Source of the DNA: Bacteroidetes bacterium UBA6221
Lineage (GTDB): Bacteria; Bacteroidota; Bacteroidia; Chitinophagales; Chitinophagaceae
DNA length: 64,000 nucleotides
Reading direction: 5' to 3'
Assembly: GCA_002421685.1 (NCBI GenBank)
Contig: DISB01000007.1
Location: 62,001-126,000 of the forward strand
Of the stretch, positions 50,214 through 59,195 are shown in pieces (position 1 is the stretch's first letter; the number at the start of each line of letters is the position of its first letter). The position numbers and the translations under genes were made by a program. Below the pieces are notes generated by a model. That model saw nothing but the letters and a program-made list of their open reading frames with translations, did not search any database and was not told the origin of the DNA.

Positions 50214-50567
50214 TCAGGAATTCTGGTTGGGGTTGCGATTGATGAAGTACTGTTTTTCGCCCTCTACCAGCAAAACCCGGACACTGCGCAGTCCGTTATC
50301 GTCATAGTCCAGCAGGGCCTGTACAGGTTCGTTATCAGCGGGTTTATATATATATTCCAGCCCGTCTATCAGCACGGTTTTACCTGTGATAATGATGGAG
50401 CCTGTGGCTTCTTCGTTGATCACGTGTTCTGAGCCATCGGAATGGAACGAAATATATTGTGTACGGTTGTAGGCGTATGTTTTACCGCCGCGGCTGAGCA
50501 TCCTGTATAGTATGATGGCCAGTATAGCGGCTATTCCCAGTAATATCGGACGCATTATTGATTCCAC
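50214..50567 (-). CDS. Small membrane-anchored protein of unknown function
   Basis: A 117-residue protein with one N-terminal membrane segment (residues 5-22, P-I-L-L-G-I-A-A-I-L-A-I-I-L-Y) and a short beta-rich soluble part (T-Q-Y-I-S-F-H-S-D-G-S-E, G-L-E-Y-I-Y-K-P). I do not recognise a family. It is the last gene in a run of minus-strand genes that begins with the TonB receptor at 59 kb, but 166 bases separate it from the previous gene. Confidence 0.6.
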   Translation of the reverse strand: MESIMRPILLGIAAILAIILYRMLSRGGKTYAYNRTQYISFHSDGSEHVINEEATGSIIITGKTVLIDGLEYIYKPADNEPVQALLDYDDNGLRSVRVLLVEGEKQYFINRNPNQNS

Positions 50568-50733
50568 AAGAATATATTTAAGTATTTCCTGAAACGAAAA
50601 ATACTAAAATTCAATTATAAACATGTATTTATTCATAAAGAATAAATATCGTTTTTGCAAAGTAAATGCTTTAGTGACAATACCTGTTAACGCGACTTTT
50701 CCACGTAGTGTTCATAACCTTAATAGTGGTGTA

Positions 50734-51819
50734 TTAATTACCAAAAACCTCGTGGCCGAATAGTTTGGTAAGGGAGTCTTCTATTCTGACTATATCTCCG
50801 TGGCTGGTTTTAACTTTTAATATAACATCAAACAGGTTTGTGTCAATCTCCCTGACGTCCACATTATAGCCTTTGCCGCGTAATTCATTTTTCTTTTTAT
50901 AAGCATCCGTTTTTGAGTCGGTTGTGGCAACTACCATTGTATTGGTAATCATTTTTGAGTTGTTCTGTATGGGTTGACTGTTTTGTGGCAGTTCCTCCCT
51001 CTGTAGTTTTGTGGTAGTTGGCTGAGTTTGTTTATCTACAGTAGCAGGCATCATTTCTACCGGTTCATCCCCTACACTGTCTGTAGCAGTGGTGTCTGTG
51101 GGGATGATGGTTTCCTGTACAGGTTCATCAATTGTTTCTTCGGTTATTTCGGGCATAGAGAGCACGGGTTTTGCCGTCTTTGGTTTAGGGGCTAAATAGC
51201 GTTCATAGCCATAATATGCAGCTCCCGCCATTACGATCAGCAAGAGCAGCACGAAAATTATCCGGGCCCAGTTCAACCGTTCCGGTTCTTCCTGCTGATG
51301 CATATATTGCTGCATATGCGGGGATGCCGGAGCCTGTCCCTGCATGGGGGTAGCCATTGGCGAACCGACGGGCGTTGTGGGGATGTACGGCTGATGGGGT
51401 ATTGGCGGCCGTTCATTCTGCTGCATGGATACACCCTTTTGGGCTACTATCGCCGCCGCTTTGTATAGCAGGTGCGGATCGGTTATAAAACCTATTCTGC
51501 CGTCGGTGGAGGTAAACTTGCCGAGATGGGGCAGGGCTACCAGGTTGCCGGCCTGCAAACTGTTCTTGCTTTCAGTACTGAAATCCCTTAGTGCGTTGGA
51601 TGCCTTGGTGATGCTTATCTGTTCATTGGTAGCAATAAAGTTGGCCAGCGATTCATCCACGTTGCCACCTGCCACAATAGTGATTTCGTGAGAAGGAGCC
51701 TGGAGGGACTGTCCATCGTATGTGGCAGGTTTCCTGGAGAGTTGCAATGTTCCCAAACCATGGATATAACATTGCTCATTCTTCAATAAAAATAATCCTA
51801 TATATTTTGCTACATCCAT
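50734..51819 (-). CDS. HU-CCDC81-like and SPOR-domain protein
   Basis: A 361-residue single-pass membrane protein. Residues 1-125 hold two HU-like domains of the CCDC81/bacterial type (K-Y-I-G-L-F-L-L-K-N-E-Q-C-Y-I-H-G-L-G-T-L, then A-L-P-H-L-G-K-F). A Pro/Gln/Met-rich linker follows, then one membrane segment (about 190-208), an acidic Thr/Pro-rich stretch and a C-terminal SPOR domain (M-V-V-A-T-T-D-S-K-T-D-A-Y-K-K-K-N, about 290-361). SPOR domains bind denuded peptidoglycan at division septa, so an envelope/division role with the HU part in the cytoplasm is likely. Confidence 0.85.
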   Translation of the reverse strand: MDVAKYIGLFLLKNEQCYIHGLGTLQLSRKPATYDGQSLQAPSHEITIVAGGNVDESLANFIATNEQISITKASNALRDFSTESKNSLQAGNLVALPHLGKFTSTDGRIGFITDPHLLYKAAAIVAQKGVSMQQNERPPIPHQPYIPTTPVGSPMATPMQGQAPASPHMQQYMHQQEEPERLNWARIIFVLLLLIVMAGAAYYGYERYLAPKPKTAKPVLSMPEITEETIDEPVQETIIPTDTTATDSVGDEPVEMMPATVDKQTQPTTTKLQREELPQNSQPIQNNSKMITNTMVVATTDSKTDAYKKKNELRGKGYNVDVREIDTNLFDVILKVKTSHGDIVRIEDSLTKLFGHEVFGN

Positions 51820-51904
51820 GTAATACGAACAACTGCTGCCGGTGCGGTTTGGGGTGTAAAATAAATAAATAGGGTCAACATCGGAAAATAATGTGCCCTG
51901 ATAT

Positions 51905-53539
51905 TTAAAATTTCAACCTGGCGCCTGCATACAGGTTAAAGCCAAACGCGTCGTAACCATACCAGCGCTGGTATTTGCTGTTAAGCAGGTTGTTTGCCTG
52001 GAAAAAAATATTAAGACGGTCTATTATTTCATATTCAGCGCCGGCGCCTATATCCAATATGGAACTAAGTTTTAGCGTGCGGTTACCATTGTCCAATGCA
52101 TACAATTCGTCAACAAACGATATATAAGCGTTGATAGTAAGTTTTTTTATGGGTTGGGCCAGTATGTCGCCTTTAAAGGTTACGCCGGGTCTGTGCCAGA
52201 GACGTGTATATGTGGTCTTATAAAAATTCATCCATTGCCCGCTGAAACCGATGGAGAATGTTTGTGCAATGTGGTACCGTATAGCGGCCTGTAGCCCGAG
52301 GGCATTTACCCTGCTGTCGTATATTACCCGGAATTGTTTTTTATCGCCCGCTGTATCGTTGATAAAGAGGGGCAGGTCGTTATACTGCCACCAGCTCACT
52401 TTGCCATCAAAGGTGATGTGATGACCTATATTACTCTTTATGCCACCATACAGTTCCGTAGTTTGGGTTTGCAAAACCGTGTACAGGTTAGACATGTAAG
52501 GATTTGTGGTAGCCAGTTGCCTGTAGCTGTTTTGCACCAACCTGCCTTCCAGGCCCGCGAAAAACATAAACTGCGTGCCGGGCAGGTTGAAATTTACCTT
52601 AGCGTCGGGTAAAAAGTATGGCGTATTGGCTTTGCCCCAGGTAGGGGATATGCCGGCATGCCCGGTGAATATTCCCCTGCTGAACCGGATGCCCGGGGCT
52701 AACTGGAAGATATTATTGCTTTGGGTAGCAACAGCATTTTTAAAACCCGTTACTGTGAGATTGGCAGTTGCATAAAGCTGCAGGCCGCTATCAATAGTAT
52801 AAACAGCGGGTACGGCAATGCCGAATGTAGTTTCAGAAGCGTCGAACTTATCGGAAAATGACGATGCGCTTACGGACGGATGGTAGCTGAATTTCTTTCC
52901 CTCCGCCAATTCGTCTTTCATATCAGCCGATACACTTATGTCGGTAAATGATTGCCTGACTGTGCCAATGCCATATGTGTATAAATTATGATCGTACCCA
53001 TAATAATGATACTGGTTGTTATGTGCGCCTAGTTGCAGGCCAAAAGCCTTCCCGTTTGTCCTGTAGGTGCCCCGCGCATCCATGCCGGTTAACGAAACCT
53101 TCTGGTCACTGATATTTCCACTCTGCGATAGATGACTGAGATGGATAGCGGTTTCATATTTATCGCCACTAAGACCGCCAATGCCGGCGTCGAAATAAAT
53201 GGTTGATAAATTACCGCCGCCCAGTTTTACATAGTTCTTAAATCCGGCTTGCTGTTCGCTAAGGGAGAGCGCCAGCGGGCGTAGTGGCAAGGCGCCGTAT
53301 GAATAGAACAGCGTTTGCGGTGGCACATGATGCTGTAAAAGCGGCGTGGTCGTATCTACAGGGGGCAGCGATGGTGTTATTTCCGGGCGGGGGTTGCGTT
53401 TCACTTCCGGATTGTAAGACTGGATAATTTCAATAGTGGCGCCTTTTATTACTGTATCCTTCGCTGCGCCTTTTTGCGCTTTCGCAGAAAAAGCACATAA
53501 GACCCCGATAGTTAATATGACCAGAAACTTGCCCCGCAT
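51905..53539 (-). CDS. Outer-membrane beta-barrel protein, TonB-receptor-like
   Basis: A 544-residue protein with a signal peptide (ends A-K-A-Q, residue 22). There is no plug domain of usual length; instead a Pro-rich segment (P-E-V-K-R-N-P-R-P-E-I-T-P-S-L-P-P near 45-60) leads straight into a long barrel of alternating strands, ending in Y-A-G-A-R-L-K-F with the C-terminal Phe typical of outer-membrane proteins. It is annotated in relatives as TonB-dependent receptor. Its start lies two bases after the TPR gene stop, so the two are co-translated. Confidence 0.8.
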   Translation of the reverse strand: MRGKFLVILTIGVLCAFSAKAQKGAAKDTVIKGATIEIIQSYNPEVKRNPRPEITPSLPPVDTTTPLLQHHVPPQTLFYSYGALPLRPLALSLSEQQAGFKNYVKLGGGNLSTIYFDAGIGGLSGDKYETAIHLSHLSQSGNISDQKVSLTGMDARGTYRTNGKAFGLQLGAHNNQYHYYGYDHNLYTYGIGTVRQSFTDISVSADMKDELAEGKKFSYHPSVSASSFSDKFDASETTFGIAVPAVYTIDSGLQLYATANLTVTGFKNAVATQSNNIFQLAPGIRFSRGIFTGHAGISPTWGKANTPYFLPDAKVNFNLPGTQFMFFAGLEGRLVQNSYRQLATTNPYMSNLYTVLQTQTTELYGGIKSNIGHHITFDGKVSWWQYNDLPLFINDTAGDKKQFRVIYDSRVNALGLQAAIRYHIAQTFSIGFSGQWMNFYKTTYTRLWHRPGVTFKGDILAQPIKKLTINAYISFVDELYALDNGNRTLKLSSILDIGAGAEYEIIDRLNIFFQANNLLNSKYQRWYGYDAFGFNLYAGARLKF

Positions 53540-53541
53540 GT

Positions 53542-56500
53542 CTATTCTGATAATTTTGTTTTTTTATTTTCCAGCAGTTTTACTTCTTTCAGTTTTTCAG
53601 ATGCTTCTTTCTTCAATTCAGGCAGCTTGCTGTTCTTTACAATGCTTTGCAAAGTTGCTTTAGCATTGAAATAATCTTTCTGTTTAACCAGGATGTCGGC
53701 CAGCAGTAAATAAGATTTTATTACCCAATAATCGTTGCCTGCAGATAGTTGAATGGTATTACCTGCAGCGGCTTCTGCTTCCTTCAGGTTGTCCTGCAGG
53801 TAATAGATGTAGGCTATGTTATACCTTGCCTCGGCTGCTATGGCAGCTACACCTGCTGTTTCCAGTTGTTTGAAAGTCGCCAGGGCTTCTTCCCTGTTGC
53901 CGGCTGCCAGCAGTGAGTTGGCTTTGATAAGTAATGCGTTTTCTTTCACATTCTTGTCAACGCTTGTTATTGACAACAGGGTATCGGCATACGCTGTAGC
54001 GTTGCGATGCTCCTTTAGTTTGTCACTCACCAGCATCAGGCCGTTATAGGCTGTGAGCAGATTATCTTCAGTCATGGCAATATTCCGTAGCGCGGAATAA
54101 TAGTTTTTTGCGGCTTCTATATTCCCCAGGTCGTACGCTATAGATGCGGCACGCCTGGCGCTGTTCTCAGAGAAATTGCTCCAGGGTGCAGCTACCACCT
54201 GCCCGTATTCGGCAAGAGCATCTTTATATTCTTTTAACTGGTAGTGACTTTCCGCTTTGTAATAATGCGCCTTGCCTGAGAAGGCCCCGCTGGGATATTT
54301 TTGCAAATACATAGCTAACAGCTTCTTTGCCTTTGCCCAATCTCCTGCTGCATACTGGGCTTCAGCAGTGGCATAATAGGTCGAATCCAAAGAGTTTTCT
54401 TCTTTGTCACCCAGGTTAGCATCCCGGAGCAGCTTAGCATATTCATCCGGTTGGCCCTCCTGTATATAAAGGCTCTTCAGGGCGTCCAGCGCAGCGATAC
54501 GTTCTTCTGAAGCAGGGTATTCCTGTGCTATTCGTTTGTATGCGTCAATCGCTTTATCAGTATTTCCTGCCTGCTGAAATGCGAAGCCGATCTTCATCCA
54601 GGCTTTGGGAGCCATATTGCGTACCTCGTATGCCTCGGTAAGGGGCATCAGGGCATTAATAGCTGTAGCATATTTATTTTCTTCTATCAGTGTAATGCCG
54701 AGCTCATAACGTGCTTCATTCTCGTATTTGGACGCCGGTGTACGGCCGATCAGGCCTGAAAGTATTTCGGATTTTGCTTTATTGTTGCCGGACAAACCCA
54801 GTATGATAGCTTTTTGAAAGCGGGCATAATCCGCATCGGAGGTGTTAGCGGCTATTACTTTGTCATATAATGCAATCGCCTTTTTATAGTCTTTCTGCAT
54901 GAATACTGCATCCGCTTCCTGCAATAACGTGGAAGCCGTAAACAGAGAATCGGTGAAGTTTGCATTGTTACGCGCCTTGCTAAAATAGTTTTCAGCCTGT
55001 TTGTAGTCGGCCAATTCCATAGCTGCATAACCCATCGTGATGAGCATATTAGCTTCAGTAGCGCCGGGGCTCAGCATTTGCACCCATTCTTTTCTGCCGG
55101 GGGCGTCCACAAACCTGTTACCGTAGTTGAGGACTGATTTATAATCGGCTGCCCTGTATGCGATATCTGCCTTCCAGAAGTTTGCGGCCGCCTTATACAC
55201 AGGGTCGGTACCACGTTGCAGCGACATGTCGAGCAGGCTGTCTGCCGAAGCGAATTTCCCTTGTTGCATTTGCTGCATCGCATACCCATAGGTTACTTTC
55301 TGGAAAATCCTGTTATAGCCCTCATCGCGTCTGCTTACATCCTGCAGGGCGTCGTAGGCTTCGGCATAATTGCTGGTGCGTATCAGAAGGTCTGAAAGCA
55401 TAGTTTTTGCTTCGTCGCCGTAGGAGGAAGAAGGGAAGTCTGCCAACAACAGGTTGACATAATAAATAGCGTCACTGTTATAACCCAATTCGTAAGACAG
55501 CTTGGCAGCTATCAGCAGCGACGCTTCTTTTTGTCCCCGGTTGAATGGCATGTCCGCGCATATACTAAAGGCGTTCCGGGCGCTTTTTTTATCGCCTGTT
55601 TCCAGGTAACAATCGCCGAGGAAGTACATGGAACTTTGTCCCAGCGAATCCCTGGTTTCACTTAATTGCTGAAAATAGTCTATAGCATTTTCCCAATCCT
55701 CTACCTGGTAATAGCAATAAGCCATTTCATACAGGTCTTCTTTCCTTATACGCTCTGTGTTGTCGTAAAAGTATTCAAAGTAAGGTAAGGCTTCGCGGTA
55801 TTGCTTTTCTTCAAAGTATACCTGGGCGGCCAGCAGGTGCAGTTCATTGTGGTAGTAGGATTTTTCAGGCCTTTTAATGAGTCTCAATGCGTCCTGAAGT
55901 GCCTTAGACTTATTGCCGGTGAAATAATGTATCTCCGCAATGTAATAAGGAACAATATTGTTGTATTCCTGGTTGTTGGCTATCCTGCTAAAACTGTTCA
56001 GCGCGTCGGCATAGTTATTCTTGTTGTAAGCCAGCAGACCGTAATAGTAATTGCCAGCATCATAATATTTCCCGCCAAGTTCCCGCACAGAGGCGAGCAG
56101 CGGTTCAGCCTGGTCGAACTGGCTGTTGTTGAAGTAGCAATATGCCAACTCAAATTTTGCATTGATTATCTCATCGTTATTGAGATTGGCTACATCAGCC
56201 ATTTCATAATAGTAAATAGCATCACGGAAGCTATTCTTTCTGAAATGTGTTTGTGCGAGAGCGAAGGCCGCACGTTGCTTGTATGCGGGATTGGCTGTGG
56301 TGTTAATGTACCTGGTAGCGTGGCTTACGCCTTCAGGGTCGCCCAGTTTCAAAGAAGATACTATTGATATAAACCTTGCTTTATCTTCATCGCTGTTTGA
56401 AAGCTGTTTGTTAGCAGAGCGGGATTGTTGCAGGAAAAGTTCTGCAGCAAAGGTGGCATTCCTGTATTGTTCCTGCGCAAATAGTTCTTCAGCTAATTTA

Positions 56501-56622
56501 AGTTGGCTGTTGCCGGCCAGGTGCGGGGCATGAAGCTGCGCTGAAACTTCGGCGCTTAGCAGCCACAAACAGGTACATACAGCAAAAAAACTACGGGCAA
56601 TCTTTTCCTTCTTATATGTCAT
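53542..56622 (-). CDS. Large secreted TPR protein
   Basis: A 1026-residue protein with a signal peptide (ends V-S-A-Q, residue 29) and about twenty TPR or SEL1-like repeats across the whole length (A-L-A-Q-T-H-F-R-K-N-S-F-R-D-A-I-Y-Y-Y-E at 110-130 and many more), ending in a Lys/Glu-rich helix. It should be periplasmic and act as a scaffold. It lies between two outer-membrane proteins: 15 bases after the TonB receptor stop and two bases before the next barrel gene. The lipobox of T9SS/gliding TPR proteins such as SprE/PorW is absent. Confidence 0.85.
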   Translation of the reverse strand: MTYKKEKIARSFFAVCTCLWLLSAEVSAQLHAPHLAGNSQLKLAEELFAQEQYRNATFAAELFLQQSRSANKQLSNSDEDKARFISIVSSLKLGDPEGVSHATRYINTTANPAYKQRAAFALAQTHFRKNSFRDAIYYYEMADVANLNNDEIINAKFELAYCYFNNSQFDQAEPLLASVRELGGKYYDAGNYYYGLLAYNKNNYADALNSFSRIANNQEYNNIVPYYIAEIHYFTGNKSKALQDALRLIKRPEKSYYHNELHLLAAQVYFEEKQYREALPYFEYFYDNTERIRKEDLYEMAYCYYQVEDWENAIDYFQQLSETRDSLGQSSMYFLGDCYLETGDKKSARNAFSICADMPFNRGQKEASLLIAAKLSYELGYNSDAIYYVNLLLADFPSSSYGDEAKTMLSDLLIRTSNYAEAYDALQDVSRRDEGYNRIFQKVTYGYAMQQMQQGKFASADSLLDMSLQRGTDPVYKAAANFWKADIAYRAADYKSVLNYGNRFVDAPGRKEWVQMLSPGATEANMLITMGYAAMELADYKQAENYFSKARNNANFTDSLFTASTLLQEADAVFMQKDYKKAIALYDKVIAANTSDADYARFQKAIILGLSGNNKAKSEILSGLIGRTPASKYENEARYELGITLIEENKYATAINALMPLTEAYEVRNMAPKAWMKIGFAFQQAGNTDKAIDAYKRIAQEYPASEERIAALDALKSLYIQEGQPDEYAKLLRDANLGDKEENSLDSTYYATAEAQYAAGDWAKAKKLLAMYLQKYPSGAFSGKAHYYKAESHYQLKEYKDALAEYGQVVAAPWSNFSENSARRAASIAYDLGNIEAAKNYYSALRNIAMTEDNLLTAYNGLMLVSDKLKEHRNATAYADTLLSITSVDKNVKENALLIKANSLLAAGNREEALATFKQLETAGVAAIAAEARYNIAYIYYLQDNLKEAEAAAGNTIQLSAGNDYWVIKSYLLLADILVKQKDYFNAKATLQSIVKNSKLPELKKEASEKLKEVKLLENKKTKLSE

Positions 56623-56637
56623 TCAACCATTTAGCAG

Positions 56638-59043
56638 TTAAAAGTTCCAGGTAGCATTCAGGCTCGGGAACAAAGGTAGTTGAAAAACACGCGTATTATC
56701 AATGCGTTCTATGTAAAAAATATTGTTACGGTTGTAAACATTTGTTAAACTCAAGGTTGTTTCAATATTCGAGTTTTTGCTTAGGTCAAAACGTTTGCGC
56801 AGCGACAAGTCCAGCCTGTGGTAATAAGAAAGACGTCCGCCATTTATTTCGTCGGCATAAATGATTCCAATCTGGCCGTTTTGGGTTAGGTAGTTGGTGG
56901 CTATGCCATTTTGCTGGATATTATTCTCCTCATAAAAGCCTTGTGTTTGTGTAAACGGGAAAGGTGAACCCATATTGAAACGGGCAGATACTTCCCAGTC
57001 TTTCTTTTTGCCTGCAGTATATGAGCCCAGGAGGTTAATGTTCCAACGCCTGTCGAAAGGAGGCGGATAAGTAGCCACTTCTGTTACGCCTACCAGGCTG
57101 CTCTCACCTGTTACAGGATTACGTACCGTAGTCACTTTATTGCCGTCCAGCACTAATGTTTTGTAGGTAATTTGCTGATAGGACACAACGCCCCAGAGAT
57201 AAATGCGTTTCACGTTGTACCTGGCAGAGAGGTCTATTCCATACGCCTCGCCGGTACCTGAAGTAAAGTCCGGGTCCTGTACATTTACTTTGATGCGGCT
57301 CAGTTCGATATTCTGGTAGAAGTTTTTATACCAGGGTTCCAGGTTCAATTCTACGTTCTTGATATCCACCTCTACGCCAAACAACGCATGGTAAGAACGC
57401 TGCAGGTTAGATTTTACACGCTTGTTGTCGGTATTGGGTATAGCTTGGTCGGGGCTCAGCACAAATCCGTTGAAGAAGTTTACGATATCGCGGTCGCTCT
57501 TGGTGCTGAGTATGTTTTGTGAGTAAAGGCCACCTGCAGCTTTTATGCGGACATTGGATGTTGCGTTATATTTCAAACCAATGCGCGGTTCCGGGGTAAA
57601 GACGTCCAGCGAAGAATAATATTGCATACGGAAGCCAGGTTCCAATATTAGTTTACCTCCGAAATTTTTGCGATAGACTGCAAATAACGAGCCGAGGGTA
57701 TTACGGCGGTCCAGTGTTGTATTTACACCCAGGCTGTTGGCATAATCCAGTGATGTGTGCAGGCCGCTTACTTCGAAGCCGTATTTCAATTGGCTGTAGC
57801 CGGGGAAGAAATAAGTGAAGTCTATACCTCCCTCAAAGCCTTCGATTGTGCTGGCCCGGTTACGGAATGTTACTTCGCCGGTACTGATATTGTATTTGGA
57901 GTATGCAAACTTACCATTGATAAGTGCGGAGCTGGTTCCTGGTGTAATAACGAATGTTGCACCCCCGCCGGTAGCCTGCCAGTTGAATTCCGCATTTGCC
58001 ATTTTTGTCACAGGGTTCACGCTCTTGGCCTTATCATCAAAGTTGAACCCGAAAAGGTTCAGCTTGCTGCCGTTATCAGCGTTGATAGTTACCTTTCCAT
58101 ATATATCGGTAAAGCTGTATGGCAAGCCGGACTTGAACGGTTCGCCAAAACCGCCGTACAAAGATTTTGAAGTTTTATCCAGGTAGCTGTGTTTTACCGA
58201 TAACAGGAAGGTGCTGGAAGAACCACCTTCTTTTTTCGCTTTTACTATAGGGCCCTCAATCAAAGCCCGCGCCATAATGGGAGACAATGATACCTTTCCC
58301 GCGTGGCGGTTTTTGTTACCATCTTTAGTGGTGATATCTACGATTGCTGAAGTGCGGTTGCCATACTGCGCATTGAAGCCCGCTGTCTGTATCTCTACGT
58401 TACGAATGGCGTCCGTTTCAAATACTGAATACAGGCCTATGGAATGGAAAGGGTTGTAGATGGTAATACCATCCAGCATAATACCCGTTTGCGTAGGGGA
58501 GCCGCCACGAATGTAGAGCTGTCCGCCCTGGTCCCCGGTAAATATAACACCCGGAACTACCTGCAGGTATTGCGCTATGTCTGGTTCGCCGCCGGTGCTG
58601 GGCAACATTTTCATTTCGCGGGGGGTAACAGTAATAGTTCCTGCGTTGATTTGCGTCACTCTTTCTGTCTTGCGGGCTGTTATTTCCACGCCCTCCAGTT
58701 CCAGGTCTTTCTGGCTGAGGAAAAGCTTTTTAGTAACGATACCTCCACTTTTTATAGTTACCGAAACTTTGAATGTATCATAACCTATAAGGCTGGTGAA
58801 TAGCGTATAAGTACCCTCTGGAACCTGTGAAATAGTGAAATAACCATCTACATCGGTCTGCGCACCTATTTTTGTGCCTTCCAGCAACACGTTGGTAAAT
58901 ATCATCGGTTCGCCCGATTCCTTATCATACACAAAACCTTTTATGGTACCGGTGCCTGATTGAGCATAAACACCACCGGCAAGCAGTATCATAACCAGGG
59001 ATAACAGGCTTAGCCTCTTAGAGAGTATAGTTATTTGTTTCAT
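56638..59043 (-). CDS. TonB-dependent receptor with carboxypeptidase-like N-domain
   Basis: About 801 residues from the ATG at 59043; the longer frame to 59103 runs into the promoter. A signal peptide (M-K-Q-I-T-I, ends V-Y-A-Q) is followed by a CarboxypepD_reg-like domain (G-T-I-K-G-F-V-Y-D-K-E-S-G-E-P, Y-F-T-I-S-Q-V-P-E-G-T-Y), a plug domain (L-Q-V-V-P-G-V, Q-L-Y-I-R-G-G-S-P-T-Q, M-L-D-G-I-T-I-Y-N-P), and a 22-strand type barrel ending in Phe. No SusD partner is adjacent. The ligand is unknown. First gene of the TBDR-TPR-barrel operon. Confidence 0.92.
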   Translation of the reverse strand: MKQITILSKRLSLLSLVMILLAGGVYAQSGTGTIKGFVYDKESGEPMIFTNVLLEGTKIGAQTDVDGYFTISQVPEGTYTLFTSLIGYDTFKVSVTIKSGGIVTKKLFLSQKDLELEGVEITARKTERVTQINAGTITVTPREMKMLPSTGGEPDIAQYLQVVPGVIFTGDQGGQLYIRGGSPTQTGIMLDGITIYNPFHSIGLYSVFETDAIRNVEIQTAGFNAQYGNRTSAIVDITTKDGNKNRHAGKVSLSPIMARALIEGPIVKAKKEGGSSSTFLLSVKHSYLDKTSKSLYGGFGEPFKSGLPYSFTDIYGKVTINADNGSKLNLFGFNFDDKAKSVNPVTKMANAEFNWQATGGGATFVITPGTSSALINGKFAYSKYNISTGEVTFRNRASTIEGFEGGIDFTYFFPGYSQLKYGFEVSGLHTSLDYANSLGVNTTLDRRNTLGSLFAVYRKNFGGKLILEPGFRMQYYSSLDVFTPEPRIGLKYNATSNVRIKAAGGLYSQNILSTKSDRDIVNFFNGFVLSPDQAIPNTDNKRVKSNLQRSYHALFGVEVDIKNVELNLEPWYKNFYQNIELSRIKVNVQDPDFTSGTGEAYGIDLSARYNVKRIYLWGVVSYQQITYKTLVLDGNKVTTVRNPVTGESSLVGVTEVATYPPPFDRRWNINLLGSYTAGKKKDWEVSARFNMGSPFPFTQTQGFYEENNIQQNGIATNYLTQNGQIGIIYADEINGGRLSYYHRLDLSLRKRFDLSKNSNIETTLSLTNVYNRNNIFYIERIDNTRVFQLPLFPSLNATWNF

Positions 59044-59100
59044 TGAGAATATTGTAAATATCTGCGAAAAATACTTTTTTATCCCGTACCGGGAAAGGGA

Positions 59101-59130
59101 CAAAGATAGTAATTACACTTTTGTGGCAAA
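59101..59130 (-). promoter_or_regulatory. Promoter of the TonB receptor operon
   Basis: Minus strand TTTG (59127-59130), 18 bases, then TATCTTTG (59101-59108). It gives a leader of about 50 bases before the ATG at 59043 and excludes the longer reading frame. Confidence 0.6.
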
Positions 59131-59195
59131 AAAGATATGTGTACCAACAACCTTAATGGATAAAAGTATAATAGCTTTTATTTTACTTTACAATT

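Noticed and set aside
59043..59103. Longer N-terminus of the TonB receptor starting at 59103
   Set aside because: That codon lies inside the TATCTTTG promoter box and the ATG at 59043 begins a proper signal peptide.
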